A stretch of 64,000 nucleotides of DNA, taken from positions 52,449,870-52,513,869 of the forward strand of contig CM054117.1 in NCBI GenBank assembly GCA_028673005.1. Direction: 5' to 3'. Both the position numbers and the translations under genes were made by a program. Of the stretch, positions 1 through 12,981 are shown one piece after another. Source of the stretch: Tanypteryx hageni (lineage: Eukaryota > Arthropoda > Insecta > Odonata > Petaluridae). The first letter of the stretch is position 1; each line of letters opens with the position of its first letter. Under the pieces are notes generated by a model that saw nothing but the letters and a program-made list of their open reading frames with translations, had not been told where the DNA came from and ran no database searches.

Positions 1-116
1 GTTCCTATTATGATCTCTGATTGCTCGAGGAAAAGGCGAACCTCGATATAGTCCTGCCCTACAGTCGATATCTCACGTTTAACCGTCGTGAACTCGTCTC
101 CCAATATGCGCGGGTG

Positions 117-654
117 CTCTAACTCACTGTTACTCAAACGGTGGGTTGCGACCCCCTTAAGGGGGTTGCGAGAGGATTTTTAAAGGGGTCGCAAGCACTC
201 CTTACTGAGGCAAGCGATTTTATTCTGGTTTTAAGTGTCCCGAAGATTTTAATTTATCGGCGTGTTTTGATCAAAAAATAAAGAAAATTCTGTAGCTTCT
301 CAACATACGAAACATTTTACCAATGCGTTATTTTTATATAATAAAAACAAACAAATTATATCTCAACCGTGATTAGTACTTAAAAAATTAAACTATACAC
401 CACATATTGTCTGAATATTTTTAATACACAGAGGTAGTTGTAAATAAAATAATAGTGCTAACCTTGTATTTATGGAGAGCACAAAATAAAAACTCTCTTA
501 CTATTAATTGCCTTATCATCGTCATATCCCCTCTGTATGGAAAAAAACAGGAGTGTTGTTTTGCTTCTCGAATATTATCCGGAGGTCGCGTCGACCAAAC
601 ATCAGGACGGAGGGGGTCGCCTGACGAATCTGCCTGGGAACCACTGTTCTAACT
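117..654. mobile_element. hAT MITE with 8-bp target duplication
   Basis: The element spans 125-646. It starts CACTGTTACTCAAACGG and ends in the complement of CAGTGGTTCCCAGGC; both ends carry a GCGACCCCC block just inside. It is flanked by ctctaact (117-124) and ttctaact (647-654), matching at 7 of 8 positions. The size and ends fit a non-autonomous hAT. The short open frame inside shows no transposase motif. Confidence 0.75.
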
Positions 655-919
655 AATCCTAAAACGTCGGCCAAACTTTCCAAGAGGCCTCAACCTATCC
701 CTCACTCGAAGATCACGGCGTTCGAAGCAACATCTCTGCAGTATACTGAATAAAACAGGGAATCTCGTTATCTTACGCACCGAAGTAATGTCGGGATCAA
801 ATAGTGTTTCGCAATCAATTCGTGTAGACCGCCACGTGTATCGATGCATCCCTCCTGAGGCGCGAACTAGTTAAGCGCCGGCGGAACGGGAAATGGAAGG
901 TGGGAGAAGGGGTCGAACG

Positions 920-1375
920 GAGAGGTGAATTAGTCGAGCGCAGGATAGCAAGGTAGGCGGTTGAAGTAGGGAGTTAGAAGGGGGAAGAGAGGGAGGGCGG
1001 CAGAAAACGGCAAGCTTCCTCGGGGGCAAGGAGCGAAGAGATATTTCTGAGCGGAGGACGGAGATGGAAAATATTTGAAGAGGAAATTGACGCTGTGAAG
1101 TTCGCGCGGAGGGGCGGGTTGCGAGGGAAGGAAGGGAGAGAGTCGCCTGGGACTTGGGTCGTGCGGAATAAAGGAGGGGGAGGAGAGTGGTGAGGAAGAG
1201 TAGAAAAGCGCGAGATAGGCGCCCCTGTGTGGAATGGAAGGGCTTGGATAGGGGGGGAGGGAGAAACGAAACGATTCAGATGGAGGAAGAGGGCAAATTG
1301 TTGGAGGGAGGAAGGTGGAGGAGGACGAAGGAGAAGGGTTTGGAGGTAGGAGTAGGGGTGAGAAGACGTTAAGGT
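920..1375. repeat. Purine-rich low-complexity tract
   Basis: The plus strand is dominated by G and A (GGAGG, GAAGG, GGGAGA). This opens long frames on both strands, including a 153-residue minus-strand frame made almost wholly of Ser, Pro, Leu and Phe. That composition is what a polypyrimidine strand encodes by chance, so no gene is called. Confidence 0.75.
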
Positions 1376-2060
1376 TCGGAAAGTTGAGCAAATTCCTTCA
1401 AAATGACATCGCGATTGGGACTCATGCTTCCCATTCCGACCCTTTTTTTCGATTCGGAGTCAAAGTGGTGGGTGAACATTCAAGAGCGCGAGAGCTGACA
1501 CGAGGCTCCATTCTCCCCCGTTAGGAATAAAATAAACCAAGTATAGGCACTGCAGTGTGTAGTGGTGTCCTCTGGGGGCAATTTCATAAAGCCTCCTATT
1601 CTTTTGATACCATTTTGTTACCGTTAAAAATCCTTATAGGTGAGTTATTTTTAGGTGTATCAAAATGAGTAGAAATATCTCTCGTGTGACGCAAATAAGT
1701 CCATGGCGAAACGAAGACCTCATTGAGATATTTTTTTTAATCGATGCATAAAATACTATGATTGAGGTGTATTCTTAAACTCCTTGAACTAACGACAATC
1801 TAGCTGCGTTTTAATAATCTCACGTATTTTACCGCTTAGTATTTATTTAATGCATCAGCATTTTCTTCAAATTTACTAGGATTTGATCCTTTGCGTTAAC
1901 GGCAATACTCTAACTCAGTGTTTCTCGAAGTAAGGATCGCGACCCAGCACTGGATGTCAATGTTCATAAGGAAAATGTGAGCATTCGAAGCAATACCAAC
2001 CGAAATACATAAATAATGACGAGGAATGGAAATCCCCAATTTAATAAATGCAAATCATTT
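1376..2060. other. No gene; one unpaired hAT-like end
   Basis: This is AT-rich DNA. At 1917 a CAGTGTTTCTCGAAG sequence followed by a GCGACCC block resembles one hAT terminus. No partner end with a matching target duplication was found, so it may be a truncated copy. Nothing else is recognised. Confidence 0.4.
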
Positions 2061-2064
2061 TATA

Positions 2065-2105
<41 letters not shown>
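2061..2105. repeat. (TA)n microsatellite
   Basis: An almost uninterrupted TA dinucleotide run of about 45 bases with one extra T near 2071. Confidence 0.95.
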
Positions 2106-2106
<1 letters not shown>

Positions 2107-3891
2107 CGCTACTTTAACCAGTAGGGATCCTTTTGAATATCTCGATCATTCAACAAATCTTTTTTTGGGGTTCGATTTCCTACTGTTTGTATGAAGGGGC
2201 GAACTTTTCTTCTGCTTTTATTATTTTTTCCTAAAAGTAGCAAAAGAAATTTTTAGCACTGAAAAGTTTTCGGAAAAATGGCATTATTAATAGAATATAA
2301 GCAAACATTGAGGAAACTTTAAAGAGCCAAACGTGTTTCTCCAGAAAATATTTTTATTTATTGCATTTTTAGATGTGAAATACCATATATGAACTGCAAA
2401 GCCAAATGAATGCATATTTTTTAACGTTTCTTTAGTCTAGTGAGCTCTTTTTTTTCCTTTGATGTTTTGTCCATAGGCGGAAGATGCTGACGTGGAAGTT
2501 TATGCCGTTTGCTATCGTACGAAGGAAAGAACTCTAACCCCATAAACATTCCAGCCTATGACACTCGCTAATCTTTTCTCTGTCCATTCCACTCGGAGAA
2601 GAATGGAGAGAATCGGTGAAAGTCCATGTAGGATACTTTCTCCCGTTAAATTGGACTACGGATAATAAGAAAGATGAGTTTATGAAACTCCGTCAGAAAA
2701 TGCTTCAAGCTTAAAAGTGAGAGCATTGTGAGAATCTCAACAGCTTTCTCCATCATAATTTTTCCAGGCCCTGTCAATTATAATCAGCCATAGAGAGCTG
2801 CATAATACTGCCTTTGCAGTATAGAAAGCATGCAAATAGCTTGACCGTTGCTTGTTCCGGCCTCGATCGTTCGTCGCGCGCATGGAATCTTTTGAAATAG
2901 AGCGGTTAAGTTCTTTAATTGTTGAAGGAAAATCTAAACCATATCTTGACGAGGCTATACTTTTTGAAGGAATGTCTTCTATAAAATTTAGAGTTACTCT
3001 TTCGGAAAGCTTCGAGTTAGATGATTTCAATAATGAGTTTCAAGCAATTTTCGTCATTCCTAAAAGCAAACGGATCTGGGATCGTAAAGCGAGGTAGATA
3101 AGGATTAAGGACCTGATGTTTATAAATAACTACAACTACTTCTCAGCAAAGTATATTAGATTTAAATCAAGGTATTTTGGAAATCAATTCTGTCCTATGC
3201 ACTCTCTTCCGTGTGATAATAATATATTAATAATAGTTTTATACGTATTGAGGATCTGTTAAATACGGCTTGTCATTTCATTGCTTTGATTCAGAGTAAC
3301 CCTGTGATAAAAATGTGTGAAAGAGACGATTATGGAGCAACGTTCTCCAGCGAGGCAAAACAAAAATTTTTATTATTCGTAAATATTTTAATTATTTATT
3401 TTTATTAACTCTTAAACACTTTTTGCGTAAAAATTACTTTTAAAAAGTGACATGGACACCAATGTCACTAACAGGATTCGAGCCCGCAAACTTAGTACTG
3501 GATGGCGAACACCAGTGCCGACCGAAATTAATTCTATAAAGGAACGGTGTTGTGTTACAATTACATCCTCAGTGGATACTTTGTTTTGGTTTCGAAGTAA
3601 TAAATATACTCACCACTGCTTTAAGCTACATGCGGCAGATCATATATTTTGGAATGCGTTACCTGATATCCGCTTAATTTGAGTTTGAGTTGTGCGTATC
3701 CTCAATGTTTCGACGATAGCGAAGAATTCCTGCGAGTCTACTAGCAGCGGTTCATAAAAATGAGGATCTATTTTTAGACTATAAGCTCACGGGGAAAACT
3801 CGAAGAGGCAGTGTTATTTTTATGGAAATCTCAGATATACGTCTGCTGTGGGCAAAAAGCCCTTCTCGATTCCAATAAACATAGCTTGGGT
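2106..3891. other. No recognised gene; overlapping open frames near 2.7-3.1 kb
   Basis: Most of this stretch is anonymous AT-rich DNA. Between 2737 and 3097 both strands are open (81 residues plus, 97 residues minus). The plus frame is acidic and looks fairly protein-like but has no motif I recognise, no clear splice sites and no neighbours that support it. A weak tRNA B-box-like string lies on the minus strand near 3472. I call none of these genes. Confidence 0.35.
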
Positions 3892-4090
3892 GAACGGTTT
3901 CCAAACTTGACGCATTCGCGACCCCCTCTTAAGGCAATCGACCTTATCGCGACCTCTTCAACCCTATCATTGTGCAAAAAACTGTTTTATATCCTAAATA
4001 TACCCATGGGCGAACGTAAAAAGGAAACAAAAACACTTTCTTTGCGACCCTTCCGAAAAGCTTTCGCAATCTTCAAGTTGGGAACCGCTG
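3892..4090. mobile_element. Short hAT MITE
   Basis: The ends are GAACGGTTTCCAAACTTG and the complement of CAGCGGTTCCCAACTTG, with subterminal GCGACC blocks on both sides. The 3' flank ccttaaat has the TA centre seen at other hAT sites in this window. The 5' flank gcttgggt matches it at only 4 of 8 positions, so the copy is old or the 5' boundary has drifted. Confidence 0.6.
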
Positions 4091-7000
4091 CCTTAAATCA
4101 TGGAAAACCGACCTCGACTCGAAATATTGTTTTGCAAACGATTCGTCTATTTTTTCGGCGTGATTTTTAATGTTGTTTTATCCCGTGCGAAACGGGTCAC
4201 TATTATAGTTACTGTTTTTCATGTAATCCGCCATGCATTGTTCCCTTTTTATCACATTTCTCCATCCCCAACTCTCAGCTTAAATAGCGATTACCTGTTG
4301 TTGTTGAAGAGATTTACCTCACGAGGTTATTTTTAAAAGTATGAATGCCTATCCAGCAACGGTGAACCTCTTTACGGAGATAAAATGTAACCTCTGTCGC
4401 AAACATTACAACCTTTTTTCTTTTGTGGCTCGTGTTCCTTCTAGGATTTAGAATCGGAGACGAAAATTTCTCCGAATTCTGTCTTTTACGCCAAAAAGGT
4501 TTCCAACTGTTCACATCGCACAATATCTTCTCCCTTCCACTCGCTTACTAAGAAGAACTGCCCATCCAAACATCCACCGGCTCCTTTTCTCGGTGGATTA
4601 TTCTTATATTCTTTATAAACGATGCATATTCGAAGGCCGCAATTTTCCATTCGATACCGACCATCCCTTCTTTGGTGATGCGTTGCTGAATCCTAGAAGC
4701 TCTGTCAGAGCGGAATTTTGAATACGGATTCCTTACCCGAGGTTCTTTACATCATATACAAGTGAACGACTCTTGGGAAAATTGCATATAGCTCATTTTC
4801 CTCGTCTCTCTTTCGCTGAAATGAAAGCGCTACAATATGCCCATGTCATACATACATTCCTTCACTTGCAGATATTTTGTGACACGTCTCCTGTTCATGA
4901 ATTCTGTGGGTGGTTCCTTGAGGGACCTAAATAAAACGAGGCTATGTTTGTAAATTTGCGCGTGCATGTATATATACCTATATCTCCCATTTTCTCGCGG
5001 CTTATCTCGCTACATAGAGATACGCCGAAATAAATATTTTGAAGACTTGGTTTTTTGTAGTATTTGGAGGAATTACACAAATATTTAAAAACAAAATATT
5101 TAAAAAGAATTTTATTTAAATTTCTGATGTACCGAAGTTGATACAATCACGCATCGTAAAAACACGTATATATTACAAGTCTGTTGTAATAATACGCTTA
5201 ATCTCAGCCCGTGACTCTCGGAATGGCAAGCAATACTACGAAATTGTAATTACAAATTTCATTTTAATGAAAGTAAAATTACGATTTTATTTTTTACTGT
5301 ACATTTTTATGTATAACACTGGTACCGAATGAAAGTTTCATTGTCAACTCTCAACGGATTTCAAATCAAACAATTTAATAGACTGTGACTGAAAACTGTG
5401 CTTATTGACACTACAGCCATTTTCAGATTTTTATGATGAGGAAAATGAGTGAAAATATGACTTAATCCCAGTTAATTCCTATTTTCTTGAAAACATTCCT
5501 TAGTTGCACACCGTTTAAAATTTTGTAGTGGATTGTAGATAGGCATTATGAATTTTTTGAGTTATCATACACCTCGATCATACGAAAAAAATTATACACA
5601 GAATGATAAGAAGAAATGATATTTGCTTCATATTATGCGTAATATGCTTTTCCATCTTTCATTTAACTTGGGGTTCTATGTGATTCATCTGTATAAATTG
5701 TGGTAGTAATTATAGTCTATCTTGGTAAGTTCTTGAGCCCGAACTGCTATCCTGGGAACATATTTCATAGCCCAAATGTTCGCCCATGCTCCGGAAAACA
5801 ATATTGATATTCAAACTCCAAACATGATATATTTATTTTCCATATTACACTTAAGAATTGTAACAGCATATAAATTGCACACGAACTACATCGTTTATAA
5901 AATTACCCTTCGCGTCAAATTTCTGTTTTGAATTTAAGCGATAAGAAATTAATAGCTTTTCGTTTTGTTATATTATTAATGCAAGGACTGTTAATTACGG
6001 AAGCGCATGAATAATTGTCCCTTAATTCCGATGATTGAATAGCTACATGAAAATTGAAGAATGGCGGTGAAAGTTTGCGGTTGCTTAATGGCTTTGAAAG
6101 ACGATAAAACATCTCGTAGACAACTCTTATTCTAAACGGGCTATCAGAGGAAAGCGAGCTTCCTTTCAGCTGCGTCACATCTTGGAGTGGGATGTTTATG
6201 AGCCATCTTTACCGCTCCATTATCCCGTTTATCCTAGTGCGGCTTAAAGGGGGGATTAAGCATTTATCCATCAAGCGGACCTCGAACTTTGAAGGAACTG
6301 GATTGGAAGAGATGGGCGCTTTCACAAATGTTTAAACCAGATCTTTTAATTCGATTGACTGTATGACCATGGATAAACTAAAAAAATCCAGGCATTTGAT
6401 TGAGGGTATATTAAAAATTCTGATTAATTCACCTCCTCTGCTACGTTCAATTCTTACTTGATGAAAGCTGGTATGTGTAACTTTTTTTGCCATGGTATAC
6501 TAGTGGGACTAGTTATTCTTAACGATTAATTACCCATCATCATTACGAGTAATTTTTCTTAGAAATTTTTATCGATCAATCCTTATTTATTAGATACTAG
6601 TGTTATTGCCCGTCAAAAATTATGAGAATGCATGCATAACGTATATTATTGTTGAAATTAAAATAATTCCCATTCTCCCCTCTCATTCTCTACCTCGCTC
6701 ACATTCTCCCCTTTTCTCCTATTCTTCCTTCCCGGGATTATATAAAAATCATGCATGCAGAATGAATACTTATTTGATGAACATTTCACTCGACAACTTT
6801 AATATGCCCAAATTATTTTAACTTTCTGGAACATACTATTACGTACATTTTATATTACTATTCCAAATAAAACGTTGTTTCATTAAAATAAAGTATAATA
6901 AATGTTATTTTTCAGTTCATATTCAAATATTACAACTGTACCTACTCAAAAAATAATAGAATACTTATTTATTTTCGTTAGGTACTGTCGTATTGTTTAT

Positions 7001-7364
7001 CGTTGCCAATGTATTGCTTAAACTTCGAAATAACGTCAACATATCGTAAATATGTGAACAGAAGCGACACGACATTATAATCCCAGTCAATCATTTCCAA
7101 TTACACGAACTCAACCCGAAAATGTAAATCACCAAGACGACCGAAGATTTTCATGCGAAAACACGTCAAATTTGCACATTAAAAATTAATTTTTGGACAT
7201 ATTTGACATCGTATTCGAAAATCGACGGCATTAAAACAAAATTCCGTCCCTGTAGGCGTTTGTTGTTTCAGGTCTTGAACTCCTACAATGATTCTAATTT
7301 TAACATTCAAATGATTAATCTGCTACATCAATACATTTAATCAAATTGATAAAATTAATCTTCC
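4091..7364. other. Anonymous AT-rich DNA
   Basis: No gene, RNA or paired transposon ends were recognised. The open frames are all under 90 residues, have no motifs and often overlap frames on the other strand. Confidence 0.5.
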
Positions 7365-7450
7365 TGGAATCGAACCCATGACTTCAATGTGGACAGCGAG
7401 CTGTTTAAAATTTAAAAGTTGCGTTGCCAAGTATCTCCCGAGAGTTTGAT
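7365..7450 (-). repeat. Dispersed repeat with a tRNA-like B box (SINE-like), copy 1
   Basis: On the minus strand the string GGGTTCGATTCC matches the Pol III B-box. The plus-strand stretch from aacccatgac to tatctcccg is clearly related to 52563-52640, including a shared run around ctaaaatttaaaag. Two such copies with a B box suggest a tRNA-headed SINE, but I cannot define its ends. Confidence 0.45.
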
Positions 7451-7829
7451 CGAAGAAGATTGAAAAGTTTTGGATTCTAAGCGGTTTTCTAATTCTCCCA
7501 TTTAACTCCGTGGACATGGGACAGACTGGCTAAAACTCAATTTTATATAGTAAGATTCCTGCTAAATCTTTTTCGAGGATTCGTTTTCAAGTCCCGGCAA
7601 TATATTTTGTTAATTTATTTGGATAAATAATTCTACAAAATTTACGCATAAGCATTTTTACTATTTTTTAAATAAATTAACTAGGTTATATAGATTTTCA
7701 TTGGAATTTATGAGGCGTAGCCAATAAATAGATGCACAAATTCAATAGCTAAGTATAATGTTCACGTTTTTGTAGTTAATTAATTGCCATCTATTGGAAT
7801 GTTTCGCGGATGTAATTAGGTTCCGAATG

Positions 7830-8522
7830 TGGACCTAGGATCAAGGAAAATTCACCGCCAACAATTCATCGCCACGGAAAATTCAACCACCAGCAATTCA
7901 CCGCCACGGAAGTCGTCGCCATGGGAAATTTATCGCCTTGTATAGATCATGTTGTTAACAAAGGCAGTATTAAAAAATGCGTGTGCGGACTCTGCACCGA
8001 CAGAAGAATGGAAGTAAATTGTTGTTAAATTCCTAGTTGATAGATATCAATATTGCCTATATTTTATTCCTAGTTGATTGATATCAATATTACCTGTTTC
8101 ATTATAATTTCTTACACGTCCCCCCTTCCTCCTCCCTCTACACACTTCTCCTTTTCTTCATTACATCCTCCTCCCGTTCCCCCCTCCCTTACTCGTTGTT
8201 AACTTTTTCTGCATATCATTATTTTTAAAATTCTCATTCGGTTGTCATAAACAATTGGCATATTACTTGTAAATGTGGATTACTTCCATTTCGTCCCCGG
8301 TCAAAAAATGAAACATTATCGTATTTATTAAAACCGCTATAGTTGGATTATTTTCCCTTATATTCTTCTGTCGGCGTAGAGTCCGCACACGCATTTTTAA
8401 TACATCCTTTGTTAACAACATGATCCGTACAAGGCAATAAATTTTCCGCGGCGTTGAATTGCTGGCGATGAATTGATGGCGATGAATTGCTGGCGGTGAA
8501 CTTTCCGGATACCTTGGACCTA
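7830..8522. mobile_element. MITE with long inverted repeats and an 8-bp duplication
   Basis: The element spans 7838-8514 between two copies of tggaccta (7830-7837 and 8515-8522). The arms are roughly 170 bp (about 7838-8012 and 8366-8514) and imperfect. Each arm contains several repeats of a 12-14 base motif like AATTCACCGCCA, followed by a shared segment reading AACATGATC and CGTGTGCGGACTC. The centre carries a 32-bp tandem duplication (ctagttgat...atatcaatatt) and a C-rich patch. The 8-bp duplication fits hAT, P or Merlin superfamilies, but the ends do not match the other hATs here. No transposase is present. Confidence 0.75.
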
Positions 8523-9899
8523 AAATGTTCCTGGTTTTTGTTAGTGTCGTGAAATTGGAAATAAATAAATACAAGTAGCAGTTTCTAGAGAGAGACCCAA
8601 AAAGTATACGATGAATTAAAAACTGGTAACTCGCTACCCTTTGGTATCGTAAGTAGGTTATGCAGTCGATATCGTACTCTCATATTGGCCTTACGTGTGT
8701 CACTATATTGTATACTCTTTTTTATTTTTCACGATATTATTGGCCATTTCCAACCGCGTTTTGCAGTTTGCATCTATAGGTACTACCGCTATAGGTGTTT
8801 GTTCGTCGTGAGAACTACTATCCAATGCAAGCCTGAGAACCTTCTCCATGAAATGCACTTTGCCACGAAATTCACGCTATGATTATGGTAATCTAAAATC
8901 TCTCCATCAGAAATGGCAATTCGGAGGCAAGCACACTGGAAATGCACCGTTGAAACCGCAGTATATATGGCCATAATTTCTGACGCACGGCAAAGTGATG
9001 CTCATATACCACCGATCCCATCTCCAGGCGCGAATTTTATGACGTCATAATCCATTCTGACGCTTTATACGATAGTTTCGGTTCAGGAAAGCCAATCTAA
9101 CGACAGCAATATGACCTAAAGGCAGATCATGTTGATGTTCACGTATGTTCTTGCACAAGCGTTTCACCGCCACAGCTTCGAGGAAAACTTAAAATAATAG
9201 ATGGGTCTGGAAAGGAAAACGCGACCGGTTCATTGTATGAAGAAATAATAAAAATTGTTGCACGTGCAAACATGCAGGACATCAAACTCGATTTATATTT
9301 ATGATATTGTGATGTTTAAAAATATCGAAATATTTGCTTTGAATTTAGTTGTTAGTTATTTATATCGCAGAGAACTATAAATATTATTCAACTGAGTGAT
9401 AATTTGCGAATATTTTGTTATTTATCGTAGCACGGATGTGATAACTCTCTTTTTTCTACGAGTATTGTAACAATAAAATATAATTTTTTGTGGCACCGTA
9501 CGTTCTCTACTTCTACGTACTATTTACCTATACTTCTTTTTTGACCTTTATAGAGGCATTTTAAAAATTAAAATCGTAAGTAATAATAATAAATAGGTCA
9601 TTATTTTTTACAAAGCTCTATTGAAAAATAAAGGATATCGCGTTAAAAACGATCTGAAAAATGTTTCAAAAACTTCGCAGTTCAAATTCAAAATGATTCG
9701 GCTTTAACCAATTCATGCAACATGCATTTCATAACTTGCTTAAAAATATAAAGTTCCACAGACCCTTATAAAATAAATATTATGAGGAATAATATTTTTC
9801 TGATACTTTTCGTAGCCAAGTAGCATTCAGTACGTCGCATTCTCTTTTGCCAAGATTCCATTCCTTTGCTATTCAGTTTATAAGAATGTTCATAATTTT

Positions 9900-9902
<3 letters not shown>
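8523..9902. other. No recognised feature
   Basis: Overlapping short frames at 8685-8974 exist on both strands, without motifs. Nothing else is seen. Confidence 0.5.

Positions 9903-9970
<68 letters not shown>
9903..9970. repeat. (TA)n microsatellite
   Basis: A pure TA run of about 68 bases. Confidence 0.97.
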
Positions 9971-9973
<3 letters not shown>

Positions 9974-11089
9974 CAAATTCGAATGTTTTCATGTTACAAA
10001 AATAGTTATGCAACTAGCTTCTTTTAAGATGAGTTTCGTAGTCAACTGGAATAACTGGCATTTCCCTCGCTCGAGTTTTTCAAGATTTCTATTGATTTTA
10101 TTGCATGATTTTCTAAAATTAACAAAAGCTGAATCATTGAGATATCCTTAAATTGAATGCTATTCTGCCAATTGCTCCAGGATGTAATAAATTAAAATCG
10201 TGCGAAGCGAATCAAAACAACGCATGTCCATGATTGCCAACTCTAAATAAGTAATATTAATAATAATCGGTCGTGATGAAAAACTTTAGTCATCTTCTGT
10301 TGAAAAATTTTGCATGTTTATTTTCTTTTAATTAAAAATTCTAAGTTAAAGTAAACAACATGCGATATAATAATTTGTACAGTTACAACTTTTTAGCTAT
10401 TTTAGGGTCAATTATCTATGTTCATTTATTCATATCAGAAAAATACGAAAACCTTTTACAATTTTAATATTGAAATTGAATTAATTAAGAAAGGGAAAAG
10501 TAACTTGAATCATGAAACTATTGGTCGTTTATTATTTTACATTCTGTAACTTCTTCTTTACAACACATCAGACCGATGCCCTTTTTGCGCATAGAATAAA
10601 TAATATTTGAAGTTTAATTAATTTTAACATTCATACGACATAATAAGGAAATCAGCAATTTTGTTAATGTTATAAAAGTTAGTGGGGAGGTGAAAAAGTC
10701 ATTCAACATTTTCAATAAATCAGCATTTACTTTCTGAAATTTGAATCCAATGTTTTTATAGCGAGTACATTTCCTTACATTGGCACACAAAGTTAATTTT
10801 ACGTAACTATAACAACATTATTTGAGCATTTGGATTTTTTAAATATAGGATTACAGCTTATGTTGTCCATCCATCTAGTTCGTATTCTTGAATTAAAAAT
10901 GTATTTAATATTTTTAAATTAACCAGTTTATTGAGAAACTTCTTCTGTCAGTCTTTAAACTAAGAAAAACTGAGGATCACATCATGCAATGAAATATACG
11001 ATTGCAACATTATTGATATATATATGAGTAAATCGTTCTCAGCTGTGAACTCTACTTCTGCATACAGATATGACTGTGTCACAGCTCAC
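9971..11089. other. Anonymous AT-rich DNA
   Basis: No frames of note, no paired repeats and no RNA gene were recognised. Confidence 0.5.
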
Positions 11090-11780
11090 GAAGTCTCTAT
11101 ATCCTCCTCCCTCCCTTTTATCTATATTATTCAACAGAGAGAGAACGAGGGAAAAAAACAAACACCGTTCAGTAAAAAATAGAGCCAATTCCTCGACTCC
11201 ATCATCCTCAGAGAAATCCCTTTCCCCCTTCCTTTCCCGTCCTCCATTTTCTTCCACCTGTCTCTCATCGCTCCCTTTATTTATTCATGCGATCATCATT
11301 TCCACGCGTCTTCATGCCTCTTTTATCGTCACCTCTTTCGACGCGAGTCAACTTTTTTTCTCCCTCTTCCTCGCCACTCTCTGCCCTCCCACTACACTCG
11401 CCTTAAAGGCAATCCTGTTCCATCGGTCGGTTTCTCCCACTCTCTAACTCATACCTCCAATTTTGCCGTCTTCCCCCACTCCAGTCCTCATCCCTCCCAC
11501 AAACCCTCCGCCCCTCACCCTGAAGCTCTCATCTCTATCCGTCCCCTCAATTATTAAAACCTCCATCTTGTCCTTATTCCTCTCTCGCGCCTTATTAGAT
11601 TTCATCTCCAGCTCTCTCTCTCCTTCCATTTCTCCCTCCCTCCATCTCTCCATACCTCTCTCCCTCTTCTCACCTCACTCACTCCTTTTCTGTCTCTCCC
11701 CCTCCCTTTCACTCTCTTACTTTATTCTCTAACAACCCTTCCCTCTCTTTCTCCTTTCGTCTTCCCTCTCTCCCCATTCC
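11090..11780. repeat. Pyrimidine-rich low-complexity tract
   Basis: The plus strand is dominated by C and T (CTCTCC, CCCTCC). Open frames of up to 125 residues on both strands are Ser/Pro/Leu-rich on plus and Glu/Arg-rich on minus, as expected from composition alone. No gene is called. Confidence 0.8.
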
Positions 11781-11999
11781 TATATTCTCAAATTGCGTAT
11801 TTTTTTAACCTTTTTTGCGCGTTTTATTTTATGAATGCACTTACGTGTTTGCTCTAACTGTCCATCTATCCGTCTGCACAGTCGATTAAATAAGAATAGT
11901 AAGTAAACAATAAGAGATATAAGACTGAAATTTGTCAGGTGTGTGTTCTATGACGCCATTTATTACGCTGTCAAAGAAATATTTTGAAGAAATCGTTGG

Positions 12000-12210
12000 G
12001 TGGTAGGGAGCCGCCTTCAAAGTTATTAAATTAAGATTCTGAGCAAATGGTTATCGATAGAAATTTAAAATTCTTCACTGTTTGCGTGACCGTTAATGCT
12101 ATAAATAACACTGCAGAAGAATCGTTTTTAGAAAGTCGATAGGCAGCGGGGGATGCCTTCAAAATTATCTAATTAAGATTCTGAGCAAATTATTATAGAT
12201 AGAATGTTAA
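12000..12210. repeat. Imperfect tandem duplication, period about 144 bp
   Basis: A segment around 12015-12062 (ttcaaagttattaaattaag, then a gattctgagcaaat string) recurs around 12159-12206 with about 85% identity. Both copies are followed by a run ending in gatagaa. Confidence 0.6.
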
Positions 12211-12609
12211 CATTTTTAAAATTAATTTTTGAATAAATTATTTTGTCATATAATGATATAACTAAATTTATTTTAAAAAATTAAGTTTACAATTCTAAAT
12301 AAACCTCAATAAATATAACAGGCTTTTCCATATTGCGTCAGCAAATAATGCTCCCATGTTTAATATGTATATTTACGTATGCACGCGTACATGCGTATAT
12401 TTATTTGTTTATGCATACAATTTTTTCCTTTATTGTTTTCTGAACTGCTGAGGAATTTTTCGCGGATTTTTTCACCTCTCTTCATTCATTAAATTTTAAT
12501 TAAAAACTTTCCCGTTGAATTTCAACGGTCATTTCCCTAGTTAGTTATCAAGTTAATTTTTGAAGAATAAATAAACATATTCAAATTTTTCACATTAAGA
12601 CTAAAAGAA

Positions 12610-12981
12610 AAAATAAAACAAACAAAAAAATTTTTGTCAGTAAATTTTATAAATCGCAAAAAAGTGTAAAAATAAAAATATTATAGTTTTGTTATTAATA
12701 ACATATAAAATGCACTGAATGAAAAAATGTATTTTGAATTAATAGAGATATTGAATATATAAAAATTATGTTGCATTCTTTAAGACATCTGAACTAATTA
12801 TTAGAATTGCAACATATCTTATACGTATATGCAATATCTCTATTAATTCAATAATTTAAATTTTTTGCTCATTCATTACGTTTTATATAAGTTATTAATA
12901 ACAAAATTATAATATATTTTACACTTTTTGTGCACTTTATAAAGATTATTGACTTTTTTAAAAATTTAATTGTTTTATTTG
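12610..12981. mobile_element. AT-rich foldback element
   Basis: The arms at about 12610-12755 and 12834-12981 are inverted copies. Shared strings include gttattaataac and aattaatagagatattg. The spacer is about 78 bp. Very AT-rich ends and no open frame fit a foldback MITE. I could not assign a superfamily or a target duplication. Confidence 0.7.

Noticed and set aside
930..1391. 153-residue minus-strand frame
   Set aside because: The purine-rich strand gives a Ser/Pro/Leu/Phe-only product and both strands are open; this is composition, not coding.
1917..1946. hAT-like terminus CAGTGTTTCTCGAAG
   Set aside because: No matching second end or 8-bp duplication was found, so no element is called.
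2737..3097. Opposed protein-like frames on both strands
   Set aside because: Both cannot be right; no splice sites, motif or repeat evidence favours either.
11039..11732. Overlapping frames on both strands
   Set aside because: Pyrimidine-rich tract; mirror-image Glu/Arg and Ser/Pro products.
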